From Lucinisca nassula (Eukaryota; Mollusca; Bivalvia; Lucinida; Lucinidae): a stretch of DNA of 64,000 nucleotides. The DNA lies in assembly GCA_963580285.1 (NCBI GenBank), contig CAUZLF010000196.1:62001-126000 (forward strand), written 5' to 3'. The notes below the pieces were generated by a model that worked only from the letters and a program-made list of their open reading frames with translations, ran no database searches and was not told where the DNA came from. Position numbers and translations under genes: made by a program. Each line of letters begins with the position of its first letter. Within the stretch, counting starts at the first letter, position 1. Below, in pieces: positions 55,229 through 64,000 of this stretch.

Positions 55229-55700
55229 AAATGAACACCCCCTTAACCCCACTTTATATAGAGAAAACTAGAATTTATGGGGGAATATATTATTTCACTT
55301 ATTTCTACTCCAAGACATAGGTTGCGGGTTCTTGTCAGAGCCACCTTAATGAGGCAGTTCTAAAGAGCACCCACAATCGTAGGTTGTGGGTTCTTGTTAG
55401 AACCACCTCAATGAGGCGGTTCTAACGAGCACCCACAACCTATATTTGCAGTTTAAATGAGAAAAATATCACAGATTTTCATTACATCATGAAAACATAC
55501 CTATAGATACAAATACATTGTAACCGTTATCGTTGAAAAAATGAACATTTTAAGATGTAAATTTGGGATACTTTTCTTATTTCTGCTAAAAATATACATT
55601 GTGGATACTCTTTAGAACTGCCTCATTGGTTTACCCCTGTAAACCCCAGTTTTACTATATAAAAGTGGGGTTCAAGGGGATCAAAATTATATAGGCATGT
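55229..55700. repeat. R1-type repeats and an uninterrupted insertion site
   Basis: R1 parts (CCCCACTTTATATAGAGAAA) with two stacked hairpins, GGTTCTTGTTAGAACCACCT and AGGCGGTTCTAACGAGC, at 55320-55442. At 55629-55690 a block reads TTTACCCCTGTAAACCCCAG, TTTTACTATATAAAAGTGGG. The same block at 57219-59200 is split by a 1.9-kb element. Confidence 0.75.
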
Positions 55701-56058
55701 TTTCGTGATGAGAAAAGTAGCAATTTTGGAGATGTAAAAAATATGCACTGTCGCACGGGTGTGTTCTCGTAATGAGAAATGTACATGAAACTTGCTGAGA
55801 ATGGCTCAGTGAAATCTTTATTAAATTCCAATATGGATCATGTATTGTAGGATGATAAAAGCTCACTGGGTTTAACCATATGATTTCTGAGAAATGCAAA
55901 GGCCTTGGTCAGATAAAGGAGAAATATAAGCTGACTGCCCACTGCCAAACTGTGATATTTTTCCATGCCTATAGGCATAACCTGGCCGCCACAGGTTGTC
56001 AGTGATAAGCAGGGCGGCCGTTAAACTCCAATACAAACAAATTCTGTAACTATTTTAA

Positions 56059-56270
56059 CCCTTTCTGTACCAGATGGAATCTTCCTCCTTATATATGGCA
56101 GGAGTCCATTTCAATATTTAGAGATGTCAGGTTGTGTTTTCGGAAACTGGCTGAACGGTTTGCAAACAGTGTAGGTCCTGATCTTTCTGCGGTGTCTGAT
56201 CTGGGCCTGCTCTGTTTGCCAACTACCCATTTAGAGGTTTCCCATTTAGAGGTTTCCGGTACAAAATGGG
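56059..56270. mobile_element. TTAA-flanked hairpin MITE, subfamily 2, copy 2
   Basis: TTAA at 56055-56058 and 56271-56274. Ends CCCTTTCTGTACC and GGTACAAAATGGG are inverted. The central part has the CAGTGTAGGTCCTGATC ... GATCTGGGCCTGC palindrome. CATTTAGAGGTTTCC is duplicated near the right end. Confidence 0.83.
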
Positions 56271-56506
56271 TTAACCTCAATTTTCACAGAAAATGTACCA
56301 TGGACATTAGAAAAAAAGTAGTCCCTGGAATATAACCTTTTTTATTGAATGCTTAGTAGTCTGTTTTGGAAGTTGTATGATTTGTATTTTTATGGCTATA
56401 CATATTTGCCTCACAATTATTGTAGCTTAAAGCTAATTATTTATTAAATTGAAATGATTTGCTATATTTGTTTTCATGTTTCCCTGAAATACCGTGATGA
56501 TCCTAA

Positions 56507-56710
56507 CCCTTATCTTGCTGAATATTCATTTAGCCACACCCATTTCTGCCTATCAACCAATCAAATTACTTGATGTAATTTATTGCTACAAATTCATAAA
56601 CTGAATGCCAAACAGTGTAGATCCTGATCAGATGGCCTCTTCAGAAGCCATCTGATCTGGATCTACACTGTTTCCAAAGAAAGGGGTTGTCGTGAACAGC
56701 ATGATAAGAG
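56507..56710. mobile_element. hairpin MITE, subfamily 1, with CTAA target
   Basis: CTAA flanks both sides (56503-56506, 56711-56714) instead of TTAA. Ends CCCTTATCTTGCTG and CAGCATGATAAGAG. The palindrome at 56609-56678 is near perfect (AGTGTAGATCCTGATCAGAT...). Confidence 0.8.
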
Positions 56711-56729
56711 CTAATTGACATTGGCCTAT

Positions 56730-56945
56730 TGGCCTAAGCAAACACTGCAGACCCAGATCTGACTGCTCCTTTCTATCTTTCATTTTTGACTCACAGGATT
56801 GCGAAACAATCTTATTAAAATTTAAGGAGAATAACAAGTTCTCAAGGTGTCAAAACTTTCACCAAGTTTGTTTCATTATCCAGCAAGAAGCCCAAAAGGT
56901 GCAGATTGAATGGCAAACATTGTAGACCCTGATCAGACTGCTCCT
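56730..56945. repeat. decayed palindrome-bearing repeat
   Basis: GCAAACACTGCAGACCCAGA (56737) and GCAAACATTGTAGACCCTGA (56912) are two related palindrome halves separated by ~150 bp that match 45830-45910. Confidence 0.5.
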
Positions 56946-57247
56946 TAATGAAAACTGATAAAGTTTTAGCTCAATCGTACTGAAATTCCAGGCAGCTTAT
57001 AGGATTGTAGTCCATCCTTCATCTGTTCATTGTTTGGCCACACCCATTACGAAAACATGCCTATAGAAATACATTGTAAATTTCACTGCCAAAAAGTAAA
57101 AATTTTAAGCTGAAAAATTATGATACTTTTTCTTATTTCTGCTAAAAATATAGATTGTGGGTACACTTTTGAGTACCCACAACCTTTATTTTAGAGCAGA
57201 AATAAGAAAACATATGGTTTACCCCTGTAAACCCCAGTTTTACTATA

Positions 57248-59179
57248 CAAGAGTGCCCAGAGGGCCCTGGTTCGCTCTTCTGTGTGTCACTGTCTTGAGT
57301 ACATTCTATATTTAGCTCTTGTGGCCATCTTGTTCATCAGCAGAGTGAATTTAGCTTATTTGGTAGGGAGTAACCTGGGCAACATTCCTGGGAACATTGA
57401 ATAAAATTGGCCTTAGGGTTTATGGGGAGTTTCCGTTTGAATCAAATTTACAATATTTTTCTATTTTTACCTCCGGTGGCCATTTTGTTCATCCGAGTGG
57501 GATTGTTTTAGCCTTTTTGGTAGAGGATCATCTAAGCAAGATTGTCGCAAGGAACCTACATGCTAAATATGAAGGCTGTATCTCAAATGCTTTAAAAGTT
57601 ATGACAAAGTTGGTCAAAGGTCAAGGTCATGGGTCAAAAGTTTTGAATGGCTCAGAAAAACCTTGTCACAAAGAACATGCATGCCAAATATGAAGGCTGT
57701 ATCTCATATTGGGAAGCCCTTGTCAGAAGGAACCTACATGCCAAATATGAAGGCTCTATCTCAAATGGTTCAAAAGTTATGACAAAATAACCTACTGATC
57801 TACTTTTTGATTTGACATGACCCATATTCGAACTTAACTGAGATATTGCCCAGACGATCATTCTGAGCAAGTTTTATGATGATTTGACTGAAACTGTGGC
57901 CTCTTAGAGTGTTCAAAACGTTTTTCTATGATTTGACCTGCTGACCTACATGACCCATATTCAAACTTGACACAGATATTGTCAAGATGATCATTCTGAG
58001 CAAGTTTGATGATGATCGGACCAAAATTTGGGCCTCTAGTGTGTTCACAAGGTTTTTCTATGATTTGACCTACTGACCTACTTTTTGACCCGACATGACC
58101 TGTATTCAAACTTTACCGAGATATTGTCAAGATGATCATTCTGGGCAAGTTTGATAATGATTGGACCAAAACTGCGGCCTCTAGTGTATTCACAAGGTTT
58201 TTCTATGATTTGACCTACTGACCTACTTTTTGGCCCGGCATGACTCATATTCGAATGTGACCAAGATATTATCAAGATGATCATTCTGAGCAAGTTTGAT
58301 GATGATTGAACATAAATTTTGGCCTCTAGTGTGTTCAGGTTTTTTTATATGATTTGACCTACTGACCTACTTTTTGACCCGACAACACCCATAATCGAAC
58401 TTGACTGAGATATTGTCAAGATAATCATTCTGGTCAAGTTTGATGATGATCGGACCAAAACTGTGGCCTCTCGTGTATTCACAAGGTTTTTCTATGATTT
58501 GACCTACTGACCTACTTTTTGAACCGGCATGACTCATATTCGAATGTGACCAAGATATTATCAAGGTGATCATTCTGAGCAAGTTTGTTGATGATTGGAC
58601 ATAATTTGTGGCCTCTAGTGTGTTCAGAAGGATTTTTTTTCTGATTTGACCTACTGACCTACTTTTTGACCCGACATGACCCATATTCGAACTTGGCCGA
58701 GATTTTGTGGTTGTACTAATTGTGTGCAAGTTTAGTTAAAATCAAATCATAATTGAAACATTTATCATGCAGACAAGACCAAAATAGGCAATTTTCGCCC
58801 TTTCAGGGGCCGTTACTCCGTAACACATGATGGGATATGGCTGGTTCAAGAAAGGAACCCAGATATCATGGTGGATCAAGTTGTGTGCAAGTCTGGTTAA
58901 AATCAAATCATAAATGAAGATGCTATCGTGCGGACAAGACCAAAATAGGCAATTTTTGCCACTTCAGGGGCCGTAACTCCGTAACACATGATGGGATATG
59001 GCTGGTTCAAGAAAGGAACCTAGATCTCATGGTGGTACAAGTTGTGTGCAAGTCTGGTTAAAATCAAATCATAAATGAAGATGCTATCGTGCGGACAAGA
59101 AATTGTTTACGCACGCACGGACGCCGGACAAAATGTGATCACAAAAGCTCACCTTGTCACTACGTGACAGGTGAGCTAA
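57248..59179. mobile_element. 1.93-kb element with GGTGAGC end and tandem units, inverse of the 46591 family
   Basis: Right end: CGCACGGACGCCGGACAAAA, then CTCACCTTGTCACTACGTGACAGGTGAGC and TAA, the inverse of the 46591 start. Left end CAAGAGTGCCCAGAGGGCCC is the decayed inverse of the 50548 end. The interior has ~6 units (~140-180 bp, ATTTGACCTACTGACCTACT, AGATATTGTCAAGATGATCA) then two ~175-bp units (AAGACCAAAATAGGCAATTT, CGTAACACATGATGGGATAT). It splits a block that is intact at 55629-55690, so both boundaries are exact. No duplication over 2 bp. Confidence 0.85.
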
Positions 59180-59589
59180 TAAAAGTGGGGTTCAAGGGGA
59201 TCAAAATTATATAGACTTGTTTCGTGATGTTTGGCCAGTCATATCTCTGCAGTCTGATCTCATTTTTTTTCATCTGTAGTATGCCTCTGGTGGGGGATTG
59301 ATAGCATAAGCTTTTTACAGAGATTGAATGAATGGAGAGGTTGGCCTTTTAGTCACAGAGTTATGTCCCTTAGATTACTAAAATTACTAATTTCGATCTT
59401 GTCATCAGCACATGAACTTCAGTTTTGATTGGATCGTCCTGAAACTTACAAAAAGCAGAAAGGGAATAAAAGCTGGGATCAATTTGAAAACTGGCTAAGT
59501 CGACCTATTGATTACATGGAGTCATGTCCCCTTGAAAGCTGAAAAACACCTATTTGTGACCTTGTCATCAGCATTACTTCTTCAATTTT
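59180..59589. other. no gene; repeat debris
   Basis: Contains the right half of the split R1-like block and GAAACTTACAAAAAGCAGAA-type remnants of GTCATGTCC tandem repeats. Confidence 0.4.
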
Positions 59590-59735
59590 GGGGCACTGTG
59601 GTGCAGTGGTAAAGCATCGGACTCGAGATTGTGAGGTACTGTACCGGGTTCGATTCCCACTAACAGCAATTGTTGTTACTTAATCCACATTGCTTAGTAC
59701 TGGTTTCTGCCTAGGAAAAAAAGAGGACCACATGG
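59590..59735 (+). mobile_element. tRNA-derived SINE, copy 2
   Basis: GGCACTGTGGTGCAGTGGTA head, consensus B-box GGTTCGATTCC (59647-59657), body with AATCCACATTGCTTAGTACT and GAGGACCACATGG. The 'X' copy starts directly after it. Confidence 0.8.
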
Positions 59736-59738
59736 AAA

Positions 59739-60097
59739 GTAGAAGTAAAACAAAGATCAGGAATCGATACAATTAACTTACTCCACCCATAAAAGACACC
59801 AAAGGGAAAGAAATACAAACATTAAGCGACCAGACCATAATGGAAACCTAAACAAAGGAAGGACATAAGGACAGTTACTTTCCCACAAAATGGCCACATG
59901 GCCATCCAAAATTAAAAGACACAAGTGATACACACAGTAAGTAACAAACAACAACATAAATATATCGCCACAGAAGAACCGCCTTGGAACGGTCAGTGGA
60001 AATATTTCCACTGGGGGGCTTAAATCGATTTTACGTGGCCACAATCCTCGCCCTTACTTCCGTCGCGATTTAGACAAATAATTTGTTCAGTCCGCAT
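59739..60097 (-). mobile_element. retroposon 'X', longest copy
   Basis: Contains all blocks seen in the shorter copies: the common 3' block (59739-59860), GGACAGTTACTTTCCCACAA, AGAACCGCCTTGGAACGGTC, a GGAAATATTTCC palindrome and TTACGTGGCCACAAT. The 5' part beyond 60097 is not shared and the upstream limit is unknown (it may reach about 60260). An 88-codon frame on the - strand has no recognised domain. Confidence 0.7.
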
Positions 60098-60700
60098 GAA
60101 GGCCTCCTAACTCATCAGTTCAACATCTCCGTGAACACAAAAAATCAAAGAAACACAGGGGTGAGACAACGGTGAGGACTCGACAGCAAGAAACCACTGA
60201 AATGCTGGAGCAAAAGAAAACCAACAGTTAGACTCCGATGGGCCCGACCAGAGACAGAGAAGATTGTCCGTCGTTAACTCTTCACATTTTTAGTTCACCT
60301 GGGCCAGGGGACCTTTTAGTATCGTACATGTAGGTCGTTCATCCTCCATCCGTCAGTCGTCTGTCCGTCATCACTTTTGACCATTTATATCTCTGCAGCC
60401 TGCAGGCTGATCTAAATCATTTTCATCTGTAGCATGCCTCTGGTTGGGCATTGGTGACATGAGCTTTTTGACGAAATTGATCTTAACATTTTCCATTTTC
60501 CGGCGATAAAATTTACAATATCTTTGTATAGGCGTGTTTTCATAACGGTAGATAATAATTCCTAGTCATATTCACTGATACTCATCAGATGGCTTTTTAA
60601 GGTATTTGATCTGTATCTACTCTGTTTGCAAAAGGCAAGTCACATGATGGTACTGCAGGACAAGGGTTAAACCCATACTATTCAGAAACAACTCTTCCCA
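60098..60700. other. no gene recognised
   Basis: Includes a CATCCGTCAGTCGTCTGTCC start of a tandem-repeat element (about 60340-60370) and a decayed GATCAGATGG palindrome near 60580-60635. Confidence 0.4.
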
Positions 60701-60705
60701 GCAGC

Positions 60706-60770
60706 ACTCAACGTTGAACTAACGTTGAAACAACGTTAAACGTTGTTTCAACGTTAGTTCAACGTTGAGT
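60706..60770. repeat. perfect 65-bp palindrome of AACGTT motifs
   Basis: Arms of 32 bp (ACTCAACGTTGAACTAACGT...) separated by one A, no mismatch that I can find. AACGTT occurs six times. Followed by GTGCCTGCAGGG, similar to GCCTGCTGTG at 30250 and 54195. Confidence 0.9.
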
Positions 60771-60864
60771 CAACATTTTGTGCCTGCAGGGTCCCACCTC
60801 ACAGACTAAAAGAATCCATTTTCGGACTGAGTTGTACAAAATTTATCTAGAAACTTGCTGAAAC

Positions 60865-60930
60865 TTTTGCAAAAAGCGAAACACCTGATCAGATGCGGCG
60901 TCTGATCTGGGGCCTGCACTCTTTCTTAGT
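60865..60930. repeat. GATCAGATGCG palindrome repeat
   Basis: GCGAAACACCTGATCAGATG and TCTGATCTGGGGCCTGCACT: decayed member of the recurrent palindrome class. Confidence 0.5.
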
Positions 60931-61518
60931 GTTTTGCTGTTTCAAGTCTACTTTGTTGCACCGTAAAACCAGCGCCTTTGACGATCTGCGTTAGTCATCT
61001 GTCGTCAAAGGCGCCGTTGTGCGATGTGGTTCTGCTACCCATCTAGAATAATGTTCACGTCGTCGTTTAACGGGAAAACGAACAGATCACATCATAGTTT
61101 TGAATGAAATAACGCACAAGTAATCAGAAAGTAACTTTATACTAATAATAGCAATAATGCATTCGATTAAATGTCTCGACTAATGCACGCCTACGGAACG
61201 ATACAATGCGTAACCATTGGTTAAGAACGTGAAGCAATTAGAGCGACATCCGGTTAGGCATTAGATCGCTAAAAAAGGTAAAGAAACTTTGCATTTTCTG
61301 TGTTTCATAAATTATATAAATTTTACGAGGAAGTTATTTAAAAATCGGGGAATTACATTCAGGAGCCCATTGATATCGGCGTCTTTGGAGTAAATACCAA
61401 ATCCCGTACTTCACGCATTTTGGCTAAATTTAGTTTCTCCTGCTGAAGGTGACCTGAAACCTTAGAAAACTCGTGGTTTTTCGAGGTGTTTGTTGCCTTT
61501 TATTTAATATTGCGCTTA

Positions 61519-62576
61519 GCTACAAGTTCAGCGTATTAACATGCACACACAATGAACATATATGGTTATATGTGTTATGGATAGTTTGCTTGTCAATGCA
61601 GCACTATCGAGAAATCACCACGGAAAAGGTCGAAAATGGTTGGTTACGCATTAGATCTATAGAAATGATAACAAAACTTGCAACTATAAAGCGGATCTGT
61701 TTTCATCTCCACGGCCTCAGAATCACCCGCACCTTGTTCTACGGAACCATTTTTAGCCAAACTGATAAGCAGTGTGCTTTTGATTCGATAATGATATAGT
61801 ATTTTATGGAAACATTTTCAGTCTCCAGAATCATAGTACCGAATGATTTTCACTGACTTTTACGCTGTGTTTGTTTTATCAAAGGTCCGGTAATTGCCTG
61901 AAATGAAATAAAACAGGTTTTGGAGTTATAATTTCTGCGAAGAACCCATCATCTGCCAAAATTTGCTGGTTAAGCATTAGATCGTATGGTTGAGCATTAG
62001 ATAACCAGAGGAGAAAATCACACCAGTTGCTGCCTAAGTAAATGCCAGCAGTTTAATTCAGTAAAAGGTTGTCTACATATGATTTCTAAATTGTGTTAAA
62101 ATCATCAGAGAAAGAAAGCTGTGATGTAAAATACTTTTCTGGACAAGACCATTAAATGTCTGGGTATCATGCTTATCTGACCGAATGACACACCGATTCA
62201 TAAATAAGAGGTCATTACTTGCTTTTGTAGAAAACAAAATGGCCAGCTTACGCTTTGTAATGGCGATTAAGTCTATATCACAAAATGATAATAATAATCA
62301 CACCACATTGCCTGGGCAGGCTTAGATCATCTAAGCGGTTTACTAGTACTCGTGTGAGGTCAGTTTCAGCTCTGCGTGGAAGCATCATGCAGCCCATCTA
62401 TTTCTTCAAGCCCCGATGGGCGGGGGCTGGCTAGGTTCTCAATTCAACAGTTATAGATTATGTCACTTTTGCCCTTCCAGTCTATATGAAAACAAAAGTT
62501 CATGTAGTGAATTTGAATACCTCAAACATAATTATGCAGTAAAGACTGAGACCAGCTGGCAGAAGAACATTTAATC
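61519..62576. other. interior of the 61186-63951 element, no gene
   Basis: A 108-codon frame (61473-61799, +) crosses the arm boundary and has no recognised domain. Contains GGTTACGCATTAGATC-like motifs. Confidence 0.45.
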
Positions 62577-62650
62577 AATTTGTCAAAACCAAGGCTCTGA
62601 TCAGACTGCGCATATGTGCTGGTTGATCTGAGTCTTTGCTGTGCACATGT
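62577..62650. repeat. GATCAGACTGCGC palindrome repeat
   Basis: GGCTCTGATCAGACTGCGCA and TGGTTGATCTGAGTCTTTGC: member of the recurrent palindrome class, diverged. Confidence 0.5.
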
Positions 62651-62944
62651 GCGATGACTCGTTTTCTCTTGTCGCTGTGCATTTGTACTGTTATAATCAG
62701 TGCTAAAACGGACAAATAGGGTCACATTCAAAAGGTTAAACATGCATTCACCCATGAAATGCCTTTTAAGTATTTCATGTTAGCTGGTATTCACTTTCTG
62801 TTTCATTATCAATTTAAAAAAAGGCCTTTTTTGAACCATGCTTTATCATTATTCAAAGACTAGTAAGTGTGCGAATATTGCATTTCTGAAAGATGACAAA
62901 CGGAGGTTAGTGGGAAGCGGTCGTTTACTTCTAGTCTTTTCTTA

Positions 62945-63330
62945 TTTTTATGCCCCACTGAAAAGTGGCGGTGTTTTATGCTATACCCTCCGAAATTTTG
63001 AATTTCCGCCCCTCCGTCCGTCCGTCAGCGCCTCATAAATTCGTTTCCACTTCATTAGTCTACATCACGTGAACAAGTCCTTGAAATGAACACCCCACTT
63101 CATTTAGAGGAAACTGGGGTTTTCGGGGGTATACGTATTTTTTTTCATTATTTTTGCTCCAAGATAAAGGCTGTGGGTACTCGTAAGAATCGCATCAACG
63201 TGCACCCACAACATATGTTCGCAGTATAAATAAAAAAAAACATTTCACGTATTTTCATCTGAAATATAGCCATTTTGGAGTTGTGAACAATGCACTATAT
63301 TTTTCACGGGTGTGTTATCGTAATGGATAC
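62945..63330. repeat. GTCCGTCCGTCAGCGCCTC start and R1 copy
   Basis: 62945-63060 matches the beginning of 43597-44215. 63080-63330 is an R1 repeat (CACCCCACTTCATTTAGAGG, GGCTGTGGGTACTCG, TGCACTATATT, GGTGTGTTATCGTAATGG). Confidence 0.7.
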
Positions 63331-63333
63331 CAG

Positions 63334-63412
63334 TTGCCGGTCTCGGTAACTCAGTCGGATGCGCGTCTGACTGCTGATCAGGTGGACGCGGGTTCGATAT
63401 CTACCGGGATTC
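63334..63412 (+). repeat. tRNA-like SINE head
   Basis: GGTAACTCAGTCGGATGCGC (D-arm/A-box like), a 7-base loop with GCT in anticodon position, and B-box GGTTCGATATC (63391-63401). The acceptor CCGGT/ACCGG pairs, but the T-stem is poor, so a tRNA-derived repeat rather than a working tRNA. Confidence 0.6.
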
Positions 63413-63504
63413 GGCAACATTCTTTCGTGGAGATTGAACATGAAATCTTTTCTACGGTCATTCTCCCCTTCCGCTGATTCAAGAAGTGCAGTTGTCAGGT
63501 TTTG

Positions 63505-63622
63505 GCGAAGTGTTGCAGTGGTAAAGCATCGGATTTGAGATCGAGAGGTAGCAGGTTCGATCCCCGCAAGCGGAACGTGTTGTTTCCTTGAGGAAGAAAC
63601 TTCATCCACATTGCTCCACAAG
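63505..63622 (+). mobile_element. tRNA-derived SINE, copy 3
   Basis: TGTTGCAGTGGTAAAGCATC, B-box GGTTCGATCCC (63554-63564), CTTCATCCACATTGCTCCA. The 3' part is cut by the right arm of the 61186-63951 element. Confidence 0.78.
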
Positions 63623-64000
63623 CGCAATATTAAATAAAAGGCAACAAACACCTCGAAAAACCACGAGTTTTCTAAGGTTTCAGGTCACCTTCAGCAGGAG
63701 AAACTAAATTTAGCCAAAATGCGTGAAGTACGGGATTTGGTATTTACTCCAAAGACGCCGATATCAATGGGCTCCTGAATGTAATTCCCCGATTTTTAAA
63801 TAACTTCCTCGTAAAATTTATATAATTTATGAAACACAGAAAATGCAAAGTTTCTTTACCTTTTTTAGCGATCTAATGCCTAACCGGATGTCGCTCTAAT
63901 TGCTTCACGTTCTTAACCAATGGTTACGCATTGTATCGTTCCGTAGGCGTGTAATGGTTGCAATAATCATTAGGCTATTTACAGTCTTATTTTATTTGTC

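Larger units (their letters stand above)
61186..63951. mobile_element. 2.77-kb element with ~330-bp identical terminal inverted repeats
   Basis: Left arm 61186-61518 and right arm 63623-63951 are inverted copies with no difference that I could find by eye. Both outer ends read CACGCCTACGGAACGATACA, and TAATG flanks both (61181-61185 and 63952-63956), a 5-bp target duplication. GGTTANGCATTAGATC recurs in the arm and at about 61640 and 61975-62000 (three times inside), possibly transposase sites. No transposase ORF. A 5-bp duplication with CAC ends fits Transib/RAG-like elements among others; this is only a hint. SINE and R1 sequences lie against the inner edge of the right arm. Confidence 0.8.

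Noticed and set aside
57652..58729. Several repetitive frames (VGSKSRSVGQIIEKP-like) on the - strand
   Set aside because: Each is one tandem DNA unit in translation. Frames start and stop irregularly and no protein family is recognised.
63334..63412. Possible tRNA-Ser(GCT) gene
   Set aside because: Poor T-stem and mutated B-box tail (ATATC). It sits among SINE sequences, so it is annotated as a tRNA-derived repeat.
1..64000. CRISPR arrays, operons or prokaryotic defence systems
   Set aside because: No direct-repeat/spacer arrays with constant spacing, no gene clusters and clear eukaryotic splice structure. The spaced TIR motifs at 6188-6372 have conserved linkers and an inverted partner, unlike CRISPR spacers.

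Overview
The window is nuclear DNA of an animal, most likely a heterodont bivalve mollusc. It is intron-rich and repeat-dense, and dominated by non-LTR retrotransposons with PHD-finger open reading frames, long-TIR DNA elements, MITEs with large hairpins, tRNA-derived SINEs and GTCCGTCC-rich tandem repeats. The bivalve assignment is inferred from the repeat style, not from a marker gene. No rRNA genes, CRISPR array or bacterial operon were seen.

One host gene is supported: a KRIT1 (CCM1) orthologue on the + strand. Its first coding exon is at 40392-40542 and a single 2.1-kb exon at 51891-54001 carries the rest. The two exons join in phase across an 11.3-kb intron to give a predicted protein of about 753 residues with an N-terminal region, NPxF motif, ankyrin repeats and FERM domain. 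An ETS-type CCGGAAGT motif lies about 100 bp before the start codon, and a DNA transposon (38410-40240) ends about 150 bp upstream of the ATG.

The rest is a nested mobile-element landscape. From left to right: a decayed LINE 5' piece with a 2A-like motif (330-806); a hairpin MITE (1501-1752); CR1-like LINE copies on the - strand at 2642-6062, 6748-9522 and 20180-22752; a large element with multi-repeat inverted ends (6188-17325), whose right end was split by a 7.5-kb block holding a nearly complete LINE (ORF1 11045-13468, ORF2 13441-16931); two copies of a DNA element with subrepeat TIRs (17636-19667 and 26743-29670, with 8-bp target duplications); a second LINE on the + strand broken by a CR1 copy (19684-23625); an L2/CR1-like LINE on the - strand (30500-38000), interrupted by a non-autonomous element with Ngaro-type split direct repeats and an SGNH-hydrolase ORF (32497-35987); and a 1.8-kb element with a 9-bp target duplication (38410-40240).

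The KRIT1 intron holds a decayed LINE, SINEs, TTAA-flanked MITEs and a 4-kb array of about 166-bp repeats (46591-50548). Downstream of KRIT1 lie more MITEs, a second tandem-repeat element with an empty-site counterpart in the same window (57248-59179 against 55626-55690), and a 2.77-kb element with about 330-bp, apparently identical terminal inverted repeats (61186-63951).

Almost all mobile-element reading frames carry premature stops or frameshifts, so the region records past activity. Insertion order can be read from interrupted frames and target duplications.
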